Counted from the first letter of the stretch, positions 8,265 to 17,234 are shown. The stretch: DNA of 64,000 nt from Carbonactinospora thermoautotrophica (GCF_001543895.1 NZ_JYIJ01000011.1:1-64000); one strand, 5' to 3'. Numbers and translations: made by a program. The notes: generated by a model not told the origin, from the letters alone.

Positions 8265-8297
8265 CCCGGAGCGCCCGCACGCGACGACCGCTCCGGG
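8265..8297. terminator. Hairpin between convergent TetR and MMPL genes
   Basis: Perfect 9-bp arms CCCGGAGCG and CGCTCCGGG (8265-8273 and 8289-8297) lie midway between the two stop codons. Placement suits a bidirectional terminator, although no T-tract follows. Confidence 0.5.
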
Positions 8298-8315
8298 AAG
8301 CCGGTGTCGCCTCGC

Positions 8316-10478
8316 TCACCGCAGCGACGCGTCGGCGCGCGGGTGCGGCGCGCAGGAGGTGTCGGGGTGGCGGGCAAGGCGGCCGGGCCACCACACCAGC
8401 CGGCCGATGTCGTAGGTGAGGGCGGGGACGAGGAGCGAGCGGACGACGACGGTGTCGATGAGGACGCCGAGGGCGACGGCGACACCGAGCTCGACGAGGA
8501 CGACGAGCGGGAGGACGGCGAGGGCGGAGAAGGTCGCGGCGAGCACGATACCGGCGGAGGTGATGACGCCGCCGGTGACCGCGAGCCCCCGGAGGGTACC
8601 GGCCCGGGTGCCGAGGCGTTTCGTCTCCTCGTGGACCCGGGTCATCAGGAAGATGTTGTAGTCGATGCCGAGCGCGACCAGGAACACGAAGGCGAACAGC
8701 GGGAAGGAGGAGTCCTCCCCGGGGAAGCCGAACAGGTGGCGGAACAGCAGCGCGCACAGCCCGAGGGCGGCCGCGAACGAGAGCACGACGGTGGCGATGA
8801 GCAGCAGAGGGGCGAGGACGGCGCGTAGCAGCAGGGCCAGGACCAGCAGGATCACCGCAAGAACCAGCGGGATGACGACGGCACGGTCGTGTCGGGACGC
8901 CTGCTGGGTGTCCAGGTTCACCGCGTCGAAACCGCCCACCAGGGCGTCGGCGGCGGGGACGGCGTGCACCGCGGCGCGCAGCCGCTCGACGATGTCGTAG
9001 GCCTGCCGGCTGTCGGCGGGGGCGTCGAACGTCACCCGCAGCTGGGCGAAGCCGTCCACGATCTTCGGCGCTCCCGCGGGTGGCGGGGTGGCGCCTGCGC
9101 GGTCCGGCCGCTGGGCGCTCTGCCCGGGTGGGGTCTGGGGGGTGACGCGTATGGCGACGACCCCGGGAACACCGCGGGCGGCGGCGACGACCTGGTCGAG
9201 CCGGTCGGCGCGGGTGACGACGACCGCGGGGTTGGCGGCTCCGGCGGGAAAGTGGCGGGCGAGCGCCTCCTGCCCGGCGACGGAATCGGGGCGGTTGACG
9301 AAGGATTCGGTCTGCGCGACACCCGTGGAGCGCAGCTGGGTCAGGCCCGCGGCGAGCGCGAGCAGCACGAGGCTGGTGGTGACCCAGATGGTGCGGGGGC
9401 GGCGGCCGACGTGGACCGCGATCCGCTCCCACAGGCCGATGGCCTCCTGCGACCCGGACCCGTAACGGGGCACGAACGGCCAGAACACCTTCCGCCCGGC
9501 CAGGAGGAGCAGCGCGGGCAGGAAGGTGAGCATCGCCACCAGGGTGCAGGCGATGCCGGTGGCGCCGACCGGGCCGAGGCCGCGGGTGGAGTTCAGCTGG
9601 GAGAACAGCAGGCACAGCAGGGCGAGGATAACGGTGGCGGCGGAGGCGAGGACCGCCGGGCCGGCGCCCCGCAGCGTCGCACCCATCGCCACGGGCGGGC
9701 GCTCGTGGCGATGCAGCTCCTCCCGGTAGCGGCTGATCAGGAGCAGCGCGTAGTCGGTGCCCGCGCCGAACACCAGCACCGTGAGGATCCCCTGGCTTTG
9801 CCCGCTGAGGTCGACCACGCCCTCCCGGGCGAGCAGGTAGACCACCGCCGCCGACAGCACGTAGGCCATCCCCACCGACAGCATCGGGATGAGCCACAGC
9901 ACCGGGCTGCGGTAGACGACGAGCAGGATCACCAGCACCACCCCGGCGGTGACGAGCAGCAAGGTGACGTCGATGAGCTTGAACACCTCGATCAGGTCAC
10001 CCAGCAGCCCGGCCGGCCCGGCCACGTACGCCCGCAACCCGGCCGGGCCTCCACCGGCCACGCGACGCAGCTGATCGACCGCGTCGCCCAGTTTCAGGCC
10101 GTCCCGCGTGGAAAGGGGGACCACCACCTGCAACGCCGCACCGTCCCCGCTGGGGATCGGCGGGGATACCGGCGGAGCCACCTCGGGCAGGCTCGCGAAC
10201 CGCCGCGCGTCGGCGGCGACCTTCGCCCGGTCCGCGGGCGTGAGCCCTGATGTCCGCTCGTACACCACCACCGCCGGGAGGGTCCCCTCCTCGGAGAACC
10301 GCGCCGAGATCCGCTGCACCTTGGTCGACTCCGCGCTGGCGGGAAGGAACGCGGCGGCGTCGTTCTTTTGGACCTCGCTTAGCTTTCCCGTCAACGGCCC
10401 GGCGAAGCCGGCGATCGCCAGCCACGCGACGACCACGCAGGCGGCGAGCAGCGGGCGTGGAAACCTGTGGTGAGCCAT
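8316..10478 (-). CDS. MMPL family RND-type transporter
   Basis: About 720 residues, the usual size for actinobacterial MmpL/ActII-3-type exporters of lipids or secondary metabolites. There are two homologous halves, each with one N-terminal membrane helix, a large extracytoplasmic loop and five more helices. Proton-relay signatures are visible: VFGAGTDYALLLISRYREEL in half one and FLVALGIDYNIFLMTRVHEE in half two. The start chosen is the ATG at 10478 (MAHHRFPRPLLAACVVVAWL), preceded by AAGGA. The open frame extends upstream to 10694, but that part is Arg-rich and lacks a ribosome site. It converges with the TetR gene at 7645, a likely regulator. Confidence 0.9.
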   Translation of the reverse strand: MAHHRFPRPLLAACVVVAWLAIAGFAGPLTGKLSEVQKNDAAAFLPASAESTKVQRISARFSEEGTLPAVVVYERTSGLTPADRAKVAADARRFASLPEVAPPVSPPIPSGDGAALQVVVPLSTRDGLKLGDAVDQLRRVAGGGPAGLRAYVAGPAGLLGDLIEVFKLIDVTLLLVTAGVVLVILLVVYRSPVLWLIPMLSVGMAYVLSAAVVYLLAREGVVDLSGQSQGILTVLVFGAGTDYALLLISRYREELHRHERPPVAMGATLRGAGPAVLASAATVILALLCLLFSQLNSTRGLGPVGATGIACTLVAMLTFLPALLLLAGRKVFWPFVPRYGSGSQEAIGLWERIAVHVGRRPRTIWVTTSLVLLALAAGLTQLRSTGVAQTESFVNRPDSVAGQEALARHFPAGAANPAVVVTRADRLDQVVAAARGVPGVVAIRVTPQTPPGQSAQRPDRAGATPPPAGAPKIVDGFAQLRVTFDAPADSRQAYDIVERLRAAVHAVPAADALVGGFDAVNLDTQQASRHDRAVVIPLVLAVILLVLALLLRAVLAPLLLIATVVLSFAAALGLCALLFRHLFGFPGEDSSFPLFAFVFLVALGIDYNIFLMTRVHEETKRLGTRAGTLRGLAVTGGVITSAGIVLAATFSALAVLPLVVLVELGVAVALGVLIDTVVVRSLLVPALTYDIGRLVWWPGRLARHPDTSCAPHPRADASLR

Positions 10479-10844
10479 GGGGGTCCTTACTGCGAGACGG
10501 CTGTGTCGGGCATCGCTCAGCATGCTGACGGGTTCCCTTCGGGGAGCGCGCCAATCTGGGAACCGTCGCGTGAGGTGACGAGGACGCCGGTCACGATCCC
10601 TCAAGAAGGCCGGCCGCGCCCGCCTCCGGCCACTCCGCCCGTGGCGACGACCAGCCCGTGCCCGGAGCCCGGGGCACGCGTTCCCGACCAGCAATTATCG
10701 AATTATCGTTATCTGTAATTCGATAATTAGGCGACAATCCTCGCCGGGACGCGGCACGACCGGAGACAACGTAATTCCCGTTATGTTGTTGTTTTCGTTA
10801 CGCTCTGGATCGAGCAGCAGAACGTAACGACAGAGGAGCCGCCC
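10479..10844. other. Intergenic region with an AT-rich perfect inverted repeat
   Basis: No gene is seen. The main feature is a perfect 13-bp inverted repeat AATTATCGAATTA (10693-10705) and TAATTCGATAATT (10716-10728) with a 10-nt spacer, inside a short AT-rich patch. About 70 bp further, TTCGTTACG and ACGTAACGA form a second imperfect dyad (about 10794-10830) just before GAGGAG and a GTG at 10845. These look like operators for the downstream gene or for mmpL. A recombinase site is an alternative for the first. Confidence 0.45.
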
Positions 10845-11304
10845 GTGCTGTGCCAGCCAGGGTGAGATCCCCAACCCCGGACCGAACTCGCCGTCACGCA
10901 GCTGGCGGGGACGCCCGGCGCTGTACTGCTCCACCGCCTGCCGGGTACGAGCGCACCGACGCCGCAAGCGCACCGTCGCACCGGACCCGGCCGCCAAGCT
11001 GCGGCAACGGATCGCCGACCTGACCGCCGAGCTCACCTCGACGGTCGCCGCCCTGCGCACGGCCGTCTCCCCGGACCGCGGCCCACTCCCCCACGCCGCC
11101 ACCGGGTACGCCGCTCACGCGGCGAAGCTCGCCACCCGGATCACCTGTCTCACCGCGGCGCTGGCCAAGCACGAGCAGCCGACCTCCCCGGCACCGGACC
11201 ACCCTGACCGCGCCGAACACCCCGAGCGAACCCCGTGCGCCAGGCCACACTGGGCCGTGCCCTGGCGCCCGCTGGCGTGCACCGGCGGGCGGCCCTCGAG
11301 GTGA
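10845..11304 (+). pseudogene. Zinc-finger/coiled-coil protein remnant, frameshifted at its start
   Basis: A GTG at 10845 behind GAGGAG opens VLCQPG and then stops. The neighbouring frame from 10849 runs through GRPALYCSTACRVRAHRRRK, then a helical stretch AKLRQRIADLTAELTSTVAA, and ends at TGA 11302-11304. Joining the two with one base restores a CxxC...YCSTAC finger plus coiled coil, the same layout as the protein at 6363-7487. No start codon suits the longer frame. I therefore call it a frameshifted relative, or a gene with a local base error. The function is unknown. Confidence 0.5.
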
Positions 11305-11449
11305 ATCCCCGTCGCGGGCTCGGCGTCGCGCTCGTACCGCGGCGATCGGAAAATACGGCGATCTGGAAAATCTCCTGTTGGACAGGGTGGCTCTGGGGGC
11401 ACACCTTGGTGTGGAGGTTTCATCCCGGATACCGAGGAGTGGAGGACCC

Positions 11450-12451
11450 TTGTCCCTGCCAACTCGTCCGCTCGGCACGACCGGCATGGAGATCACCCGC
11501 GTCGGCTTCGGCGCGTGGGCCATCGGCGGCTCCGGATGGCGGTACGCCTGGGGCAGCCAGGACGACGACGAGTCGATCGCGGCGATCCGGCACGCCATCG
11601 AACAGGGCGTGAACTGGATCGACACCGCCGCCGTGTACGGCCTCGGACACTCCGAGGAGGTGGTCGCGCGCGCCCTGGAGGGCATCCCGGAGAACGACCG
11701 CCCGTACGTGTTCACCAAGTGCGGGCTGGTCTGGGATCCCGCCAACCCGACAAGTGAGCCGCGGCGGGTCGGCGACCCGAAGAGCATCCGGCGTGAGGTG
11801 GAGGACTCGCTGCGGCGGCTGCGGGTCGAGCGGATCGACCTGTACCAGATGCACTGGCCGGCGGAGGACGGCACCCCGCTGGAGGAGTACTGGCAGACGC
11901 TGCTCGACCTCAAGGCCGAGGGCAAGATCCGGGCGGCCGGCCTGTCCAACCACAACGTCGGGCAGCTCGAGATCGCCGAGAAGCTCGGCCACGTCGACTC
12001 GCTGCAGCCTCCGTTCTCCGCGATCCGGCGGTCGACGGCGGCGGAGATCCGCTGGTGCGCCGAGCACGACACGGGCGTGATCGTGTACAGCCCCATGCAG
12101 TCTGGCCTGCTCACCGGCTCCTTCACCCGGGAACGGGCCGCCGCGCTGCCGGCCGATGACTGGCGCTCACGCAACCCGGACTTCCAAGGCGAGGCGCTGG
12201 AACGCAACCTGGCGCTGGCTGAGGCGCTGAAGCCGGTCGCGGAGCGCCACGGGGTGTCGGTCGCGGCGGTGGCCGTCGCGTGGACGCTGGCGTGGCCCGG
12301 GGTGACCGGTGCGATCGTCGGCGCGCGGCGTCCACAGCAGGTCGACGGCTGGCTGCCCGCGGCGTCGCTGGAGTTGACCGACGCCGACCTGGACGAGATC
12401 GCCCAGTCGATCGAGCGGACCGGCGCGGGCGAGGGGCCGGTCCGCCCCTGA
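11450..12451 (+). CDS. Aldo/keto reductase
   Basis: About 333 residues, full length for the AKR superfamily of NADPH-dependent carbonyl reductases with a TIM barrel. It shows the N-terminal LGTTGMEITRVGFGAWAIGG, the catalytic Asp/Tyr region NWIDTAAVYGLGHSEEVVAR, the catalytic Lys in VFTKCGLVW, and the His of DLYQMHWPAEDGTPLEEYW. The C-terminal NADP site is IVGARRPQQVDGWLPAASLE. The TTG at 11450 is preceded by GGAGG at about 11441; an upstream GTG at 11411 is possible. It is monocistronic with a strong hairpin after the stop. Members closest in motif pattern act as general aldehyde reductases; the substrate is unknown. Confidence 0.88.
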   Translation: MSLPTRPLGTTGMEITRVGFGAWAIGGSGWRYAWGSQDDDESIAAIRHAIEQGVNWIDTAAVYGLGHSEEVVARALEGIPENDRPYVFTKCGLVWDPANPTSEPRRVGDPKSIRREVEDSLRRLRVERIDLYQMHWPAEDGTPLEEYWQTLLDLKAEGKIRAAGLSNHNVGQLEIAEKLGHVDSLQPPFSAIRRSTAAEIRWCAEHDTGVIVYSPMQSGLLTGSFTRERAAALPADDWRSRNPDFQGEALERNLALAEALKPVAERHGVSVAAVAVAWTLAWPGVTGAIVGARRPQQVDGWLPAASLELTDADLDEIAQSIERTGAGEGPVRP

Positions 12452-12466
12452 GATCACGGGCGCGGG

Positions 12467-12510
12467 TGCCGGGGGTGGCCGACGGCGGCCAGGACCGGCC
12501 ACCCCCGACA
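12467..12510 (+). terminator. Intrinsic-type hairpin after the aldo/keto reductase gene
   Basis: A 14-bp stem with one mismatch, arms TGCCGGGGGTGGCC (12467-12480) and GGCCACCCCCGACA (12497-12510), 16 nt loop, 15 bp after the TGA. No long T-run, as often in actinobacteria. Confidence 0.6.
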
Positions 12511-12720
12511 CCCGGAGTTTTCCGGCGCGCACGGCGACATCCCCCTGCCGCGGATCGGCGATCTCCCCGGTGCCAGCGTCCCGGGTGGGCCGTATCTCCA
12601 GCAGCGGACCCGCTCCGCGATGGCGACCGTGACGGCACCCGGTGACTGGCCGACGGCCAGCTCGTGCGCGTGGACGGGAACCGGAGGCTGGTGCTCCCGG
12701 CCGGCCGTGCGAGCCGGTCC

Positions 12721-13957
12721 TAGTGCCGCATCAGGCAACGTTTGCCTTCTGGACGATCTTGCGTAGGCGGGGGTTGTCGGTGTGGCGGTTCCGCCAGGCG
12801 ATATAGCGGCGGATCATGCTGGCCTGCTCGCGGTGGCTGGCGTGGTCGGTGCCGTCGAGGGTGAAGTAGCGCAGCGCGGTGAACTGGGCCTCGATCCGGT
12901 TCAGCCACGAGGAGTTGGTCGGGGTGTAGGCGATCTCGACGTTGTTCGATTCGGCCCAGTCCCCGACCCGGGTGTCGACCCGGGTGGTCAGGTGGGCGCT
13001 GGCGTTGTCGCAGATGATCGCGATCCGCACCTGGGGCGGGTACAGGCTGCGCAGGTAGCGGCAGAACTGGAGGAACTGGACACGTTTCTTGCGGGTCTTG
13101 ACGTGTCCGTAGAGCTTGTCGGTGCCCAGATCCAGGGCGGCGAACAGGTGCCGGACCCCGTGCGGGCGGGTGTAGGTGGCGCGTCGGCGGGGTCGGGGTG
13201 CACGCTCGGGGTCCTTGTGCTTGCCGCCGACTGCGGCCCACTGCCGGCCGGGGTGGGGCTGGAGGTTCAGCGGCCCGAACTCGTCCAGGCAGAACACCAC
13301 GGCCGGCTCACCGGGATCAGGGGTGATCTCACCGTCGGCGATGGCGTACAGGTGCTCGATCCGGGCCTTCTTCGTCTCGTAGTCCGGGTCGCGGGAGGTC
13401 TTCCAGGTCTTCACCCGTTGAAAGGACACGCCCTGCCCGCGCAGGATCTCGCGCAGGCCCTCGTGGCTGATGTCCTCGACCACCCCCTCGGCGACCAGGA
13501 AGTCGGCCAGCTTGGCCAGGCTCCAGGTCGAGAACGGCAGGCCGTGCTCGACCGGCCTGGACTTGGCGATCTTCTTGATCTCCTGGCGTTGCGGCAGGGT
13601 GAACGTCGGCGGCCGGCCGCCCCGGTACTTCGGGTACAGCGAGTCGAACCCGTCGGCGTTGAAGTTGTGGATCACGTCCCGGACCCGGTCCGGGCTGGTG
13701 AAGGTCACCTGCGCGATCCGGGTCACGCTCATGCCCTGCGCCGACAGCAGCACCATCTGCGCCCGCCGCCAGGTCACCACCGACCCCGAGCCTCGACGCA
13801 CGATCCGCAACAACCGCCGGCCCTCATCGTCATCGATCGGCCGCACCCGAACTCGTTCAGCCACACCCCACAGGATGAAACGATCACCCCGGCCCCTGGG
13901 GGATCCGGACCGGCGCGTCACGATCAGACAGGGCAAACCTTGGCTGACACGGCACTA
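12721..13957 (-). mobile_element. IS630-family insertion sequence
   Basis: A complete element of about 1.24 kb bounded by TA dinucleotides, the IS630 target duplication. The ends, read inward, are TAGTGCCGCATCAGGCAACG (12721) and TAGTGCCGTGTCAGCCAAGG (from 13957). These are near-perfect inverted repeats of about 26 bp. The right end falls in the stop codon of the minus-strand gene at 13955-14437 and recreates a TAG, so that gene is not damaged. Confidence 0.9.
12731..13864 (-). CDS. IS630-family transposase
   Basis: About 377 residues from the GTG at 13864 (VAERVRVRPIDDDEGRRLL). The frame is open further upstream to 13936, but that part overlaps the inverted repeat. The order is an N-terminal HTH (TWRRAQMVLLSAQGMSVTRI), then a winged helix, then a DDE catalytic core with FCLDEFGPLNL (Asp), IICDNASAHL (Asp) and SWLNRIEAQFTALRYF (Glu). 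The frame is intact, so the element may be active. Confidence 0.9.
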   Translation of the reverse strand: MAERVRVRPIDDDEGRRLLRIVRRGSGSVVTWRRAQMVLLSAQGMSVTRIAQVTFTSPDRVRDVIHNFNADGFDSLYPKYRGGRPPTFTLPQRQEIKKIAKSRPVEHGLPFSTWSLAKLADFLVAEGVVEDISHEGLREILRGQGVSFQRVKTWKTSRDPDYETKKARIEHLYAIADGEITPDPGEPAVVFCLDEFGPLNLQPHPGRQWAAVGGKHKDPERAPRPRRRATYTRPHGVRHLFAALDLGTDKLYGHVKTRKKRVQFLQFCRYLRSLYPPQVRIAIICDNASAHLTTRVDTRVGDWAESNNVEIAYTPTNSSWLNRIEAQFTALRYFTLDGTDHASHREQASMIRRYIAWRNRHTDNPRLRKIVQKANVA

Positions 13958-14437
13958 GCCGTCGGTGCAGATGAGAAAACAGGGCTTGGACTTCGTCGGC
14001 TGGGGTTGCGGGGTCTCGGTGGCCCTCGGGCTCGGCTCGATCCTGCGGGGGGGCTTGGGCTGCGGTGAGGTGCGCGGGTCCGCGGGTCGGCCTGGGTCGG
14101 GGACGGACGAGTAGCTCGCGCTGGCCGACGGGTGGGGGGACGGCGAGTGCCGTCTGTCGGCGGTGTCGTGAGGGCCGGCGTCGTCCGCGGGTTCCGGCGA
14201 CTCCTCGCCCCCCGGCCACTGCGTGGTCTGCGACATCTGCGGGGCCGGGTCGGTGCCGGCCGCGTCGCTGTCGGCCGGCTCGGAGGTGAGCGTGTGCCAC
14301 GACCAGAGGAAGACGCCTGCTACGGCCAGACCGAAGAAAACCGGCACGAGCCTCGTCCCCGAGCTGCGACGCCTTCTCCTTCTGCCCCTGCGGCTGCTCG
14401 CGGCGGTGCGACGCCTTCCTCCGTGCCGTCGTGCCAC
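13955..14437 (-). CDS. Membrane-anchored Pro/Ser-rich protein of unknown function
   Basis: About 160 residues from the GTG at 14437, preceded by GGGAGG. There is an Arg-rich cytoplasmic N-terminus (RRGRRRRRRSSGTR), one membrane helix LVPVFFGLAVAGVFLWSW, then a long extracytoplasmic tail rich in Pro, Ser, Thr and Asp. The short C-terminal motif is KPCFLICTDG, with two cysteines. The topology resembles actinobacterial wall-associated proteins. The stop codon is supplied at the edge of the IS630 element, and the uninterrupted target would also have read TAG. No functional domain is recognised. Confidence 0.55.
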   Translation of the reverse strand: MARRHGGRRRTAASSRRGRRRRRRSSGTRLVPVFFGLAVAGVFLWSWHTLTSEPADSDAAGTDPAPQMSQTTQWPGGEESPEPADDAGPHDTADRRHSPSPHPSASASYSSVPDPGRPADPRTSPQPKPPRRIEPSPRATETPQPQPTKSKPCFLICTDG

Positions 14438-14696
14438 GGTTCCCGAACCTCCCGTCGCCTCAGCAGTTGAGAGCAGGTTTACGCGTTGGCCGCGCCTGTC
14501 CACCCGTCGCCAGGTGAACCCCTTCCGGTCACAAGGCGATCGGTATCAGCTCCGGCGCCGACACGTTACCGGTTCGGTCACCCAGGGCAGTCGCGACCGT
14601 GAGCGGTAGGGTACTAGCAGACACCTCCATGTGGCGCCTGTCCGGCGAAGGTCACGAACCGGCGCCCGCGGATACCCCTGCGCGGCACGCCGCGGC

Positions 14697-15119
14697 TCAG
14701 CCGATCAGCTCCGGGCGCTGCGGCCCGGATTCGAGCAGCTTCTTGCGCACGTCCTCAGGCCAGGGCTGGGCACCGCCCTGCGCGGGGTCGGAGTTCACCG
14801 CGACCATGGCGCCACGCGCCGCGACCCGGCCTGCTCGGCGTACCTCGAACTCGTACCGCACCGAGGTGCGCCCCACGGCCGCGACCCGCAGCTCGACGTC
14901 CACCACATCCCGGAACCACAGCCGCTCAAGGTAGTCGGCCTCGTACCGCACCCGCGGGACCACCCCGAACAGCTCCGTCAGACCCAGCCGCTCGTGCAGC
15001 ACCGATTCGGCCGCCTCGACCCACCGCACCACGGTCGAGTGGTGGTAGTGCCCGGCCGCGTCGGTGTCGGGCCACTCGACCCGGCGCTGGACGACGACGC
15101 TCGCACCCTGCTCAGCCAT
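14697..15119 (-). CDS. Acyl-CoA thioesterase, hotdog fold (YbgC/4-hydroxybenzoyl-CoA type)
   Basis: About 140 residues. The ATG at 15119 gives MAEQGASVVVQRRVEWPDTD. The signature WPDTDAAGHYHHSTVVRWVE matches the catalytic Asp and HY(x)4-type motif of 4-hydroxybenzoyl-CoA/YbgC thioesterases, which hydrolyse acyl-CoA to free acid and CoA. The central strand RYEADYLERLWFRDVVDVEL is also typical. Frame remains open upstream to 15344, but that segment is low-complexity and the internal ATG matches the family length. It stands alone, opposite in direction to the TetR-ABC operon at 15550. The substrate is unknown. Confidence 0.8.
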   Translation of the reverse strand: MAEQGASVVVQRRVEWPDTDAAGHYHHSTVVRWVEAAESVLHERLGLTELFGVVPRVRYEADYLERLWFRDVVDVELRVAAVGRTSVRYEFEVRRAGRVAARGAMVAVNSDPAQGGAQPWPEDVRKKLLESGPQRPELIG

Positions 15120-15524
15120 GCACACCCCGGTTGTCTCGCGCAGCTTGTACCGCTGGAGCTTAGCGGTGCAGCGCAGCTCGGCCGGCGTGAAGGCCGGCCC
15201 GGGCCACTGGTCGAAGGGCGCCAGGCTTCCCGGGTGAAGGTGTCCACGGGTGCGGGCCTGGGGAGCCGCCTGGGGCCTCACCTCATCGTGCCGGCCCTTG
15301 CCGGCGCGCGTGATTTTCCACGGCGACAGCCGATCGACCGACAAGCGGGGTCGAATACGGCGCCCGCGCCGCGGAGTACTTCCAGCTCAAGCAGCGCCTG
15401 CGCGCAGCCGGCCTGCGCCATGTCCGAGAGGCCGCCGGCACGCTGACCCGGTCGCGGCGCCGCGTTTCCACCGCACCGTGAGGTGTACCCGCCAGGGCTT
15501 GTGGGGTACGCGCTTGCCAGAGAC
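15120..15524. other. Divergent intergenic region with an orphan coding fragment
   Basis: Between the thioesterase start and the TetR operators. On the plus strand, about 15346-15481 reads VEYGARAAEYFQLKQRLRAA followed by GLRHVREAAGTLTRSRRR and then TGA. It has good codon usage but no start. It may be the C-terminal scrap of a lost gene; I do not recognise it. Nothing else stands out. Confidence 0.35.
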
Positions 15525-15558
15525 TGAACAATCGTTCAATGTCTTGAACATGCGTTCA
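15525..15558. promoter_or_regulatory. Tandem TetR operators TGAACN4GTTCA
   Basis: Two perfect copies of TGAAC-NNNN-GTTCA at 15525-15538 (TGAACAATCGTTCA) and 15545-15558 (TGAACATGCGTTCA), 20 bp centre to centre. The second covers the ATG of the TetR gene. The spacing puts both on the same face of the helix, as expected for cooperative autoregulation. Confidence 0.8.
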
Positions 15559-16323
15559 GATGACGTGACCGCCAGGGCCAGGATCCGCGACGCCGCGCTG
15601 GCTCGTTTCGGCGCCCAGGGCGTGGACCGGGTGAGCCTGCGGGCGATCGCGGCCGACGCGGGCGTGTCCCCGGCGCTGGTGGTCCACTACTTCGGCTCCA
15701 AGGAAGGGCTGCGGCAGGCCTGCGACGCCTACGTGGTGGAGGTCATCCGCCGCAAGAGCGCGTGGGCGCGGCAGGAGACCGACCCGGCCAGCCCCTCCGG
15801 CCTGGCCGCCATGCGCTCCATGCTCGAGGCCGGGGATCTCGTCCGCCGCTACCTGGCCCGGGCGCTCCTCGACGGATCACCCCAGGCCGCGGCCCTGTTC
15901 GACGAGATGGTCCAGATCACCGAGGAGTTCCTCACCGCCGGGGAGCGGGACGGCTCGGTCGAGCCGACCAGCGACCCGCGGGCCCGCGCGGCGCTGTTCG
16001 TCACCTGGCAGCTGTCCGGGCTGGTGTTAAGCCAGCACCTGGCCCGGGCGCTCGACGTCGAGGACCTGTTCGCCCTGCCCGGCCTGATGCGCCTATCCCG
16101 GGTCACGGTGGAGATGTGCACCCACGGTCTGTTCACCGACGAGCGCTGGCTCGCCGCCTACGACGTGCTGCAGGAACGGCTGCACGACCTCTACCCCGAG
16201 GGGCGTCTGCCGTCCTCGTCCGCCGCCGCCCGCACGACGGACCCCGACCCGCCCGAGCCCGCCGCCGGCCCGGGCCGGCCCGGAGTCCACCCCACGGCAG
16301 ACGACGAGGAGGAATCACGATGA
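15550..16323 (+). CDS. TetR family regulator of the downstream ABC transporter
   Basis: About 257 residues. The N-terminal HTH is RIRDAALARFGAQGVDRVSL then RAIAADAGVSPALVVHYFGS. The C-terminal half is the ligand-binding domain, followed by a Pro/Asp-rich tail of about 35 residues. The ATG at 15550 lies inside the second TGAACN4GTTCA operator. The last codons overlap the ATPase gene start (ATGA at 16320-16323), giving translational coupling of regulator, ATPase and permease. It probably represses the operon until the exporter's substrate is bound. Confidence 0.88.
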   Translation: MRSDDVTARARIRDAALARFGAQGVDRVSLRAIAADAGVSPALVVHYFGSKEGLRQACDAYVVEVIRRKSAWARQETDPASPSGLAAMRSMLEAGDLVRRYLARALLDGSPQAAALFDEMVQITEEFLTAGERDGSVEPTSDPRARAALFVTWQLSGLVLSQHLARALDVEDLFALPGLMRLSRVTVEMCTHGLFTDERWLAAYDVLQERLHDLYPEGRLPSSSAAARTTDPDPPEPAAGPGRPGVHPTADDEEESR

Positions 16324-17234
16324 ACACACCGGCCAGTACGCCGGTGATCCGTACCGAGAAACTGGTCAAGTGCTACGGGCGCACCAGCGCCCTGGACGGC
16401 CTGGACCTGGAGGTCCACCCGGGTGAGGTCTTCGGGTACCTCGGCCCCAACGGCGCGGGCAAGACCACCACGATCCGGCTGCTGCTCGACCTGATCCGCC
16501 CCACCAGCGGCCAGGTCCGCGTCCTCGGCCAGGACCCGCGCGCCGGCGGCCCCAAGCTGCGGCGGCGCATCGGCTACCTGGCCGGCGACTTCGCCATCGA
16601 CGGCCGCCAGCCGGTCCGTGAAGCCCTCACCTACCTGGGCAACCTGCGTGGCGGCGTGCCCGCCCGGCGGATCAGGGAGCTGGCCGAGCGGCTCGACCTG
16701 GACCTCACCCGGCCGATCCGCAGCCTGTCCAAGGGCAACCGGCAGAAGGTCGGGCTGGTCCAGGCGTTCATGCACACCCCGGAGCTGCTGATCCTGGACG
16801 AGCCGACCAGCGGCCTGGACCCGCTGGTACAGCAGGAGTTCCTCGCCATGGTCCGGGAGGCCAAGGCCGCCGGGCAGACGGTGTTCATGTCCTCCCACGT
16901 GCTCAGCGAGGTGCAGCACGCCGCGGACCGGGTGGGCATCATCCGCGCCGGCCGCCTGGTCACCGTCGAGCGCGTCGAGGCCTTGCGGTCCTTCCGCAAG
17001 GTCGAGATCCATTTCGCCGAGCCGGTGCCCGCCGACGCCTTCACCGGGCTGCCGCACGTGTCCCAGGTACAGGTCGACGGCACGCGGCTGCGCTGCCGGC
17101 TCGACGGTCACGCCGACGCCCTGGTCAAGGCCGCGAGCCGGTTCACGGTGGTGAACCTGCGGGTGGAGGAGCCCGACCTGGAGGAGCTGTTCTTCGCCTA
17201 CTACAACGGGGAGGAGGCCTCCCGTGCTGCGTAA
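16320..17234 (+). CDS. ABC transporter ATP-binding protein
   Basis: About 304 residues, an ABC-2-type exporter ATPase. Walker A is GPNGAGKTTT, the ABC signature LSKGNRQKVGL, and Walker B LLILDEPTSGLDP; a switch His follows in MSSHVLSEVQHAADR. A C-terminal domain of about 80 residues (DUF4162-like) begins near EIHFAEPVPADAF. The ATG at 16320 overlaps the TetR stop, and GAGGAGGAATC precedes it as ribosome site. It works with the permease at 17224 at the cytoplasmic face of the membrane. The family exports drugs, lipids or peptides; the substrate is unknown. Confidence 0.92.
   Translation: MNTPASTPVIRTEKLVKCYGRTSALDGLDLEVHPGEVFGYLGPNGAGKTTTIRLLLDLIRPTSGQVRVLGQDPRAGGPKLRRRIGYLAGDFAIDGRQPVREALTYLGNLRGGVPARRIRELAERLDLDLTRPIRSLSKGNRQKVGLVQAFMHTPELLILDEPTSGLDPLVQQEFLAMVREAKAAGQTVFMSSHVLSEVQHAADRVGIIRAGRLVTVERVEALRSFRKVEIHFAEPVPADAFTGLPHVSQVQVDGTRLRCRLDGHADALVKAASRFTVVNLRVEEPDLEELFFAYYNGEEASRAA

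Noticed and set aside
8125..9897. 590-residue Arg/Pro-rich minus-strand frame overlapping mmpL
   Set aside because: Out-of-frame reading of the transporter gene; no plausible protein composition.
8889..10250. 453-residue plus-strand open frame opposite the MMPL gene
   Set aside because: A shadow of the high-GC3 transporter gene, very His/Gln/Gly-rich with no domain.
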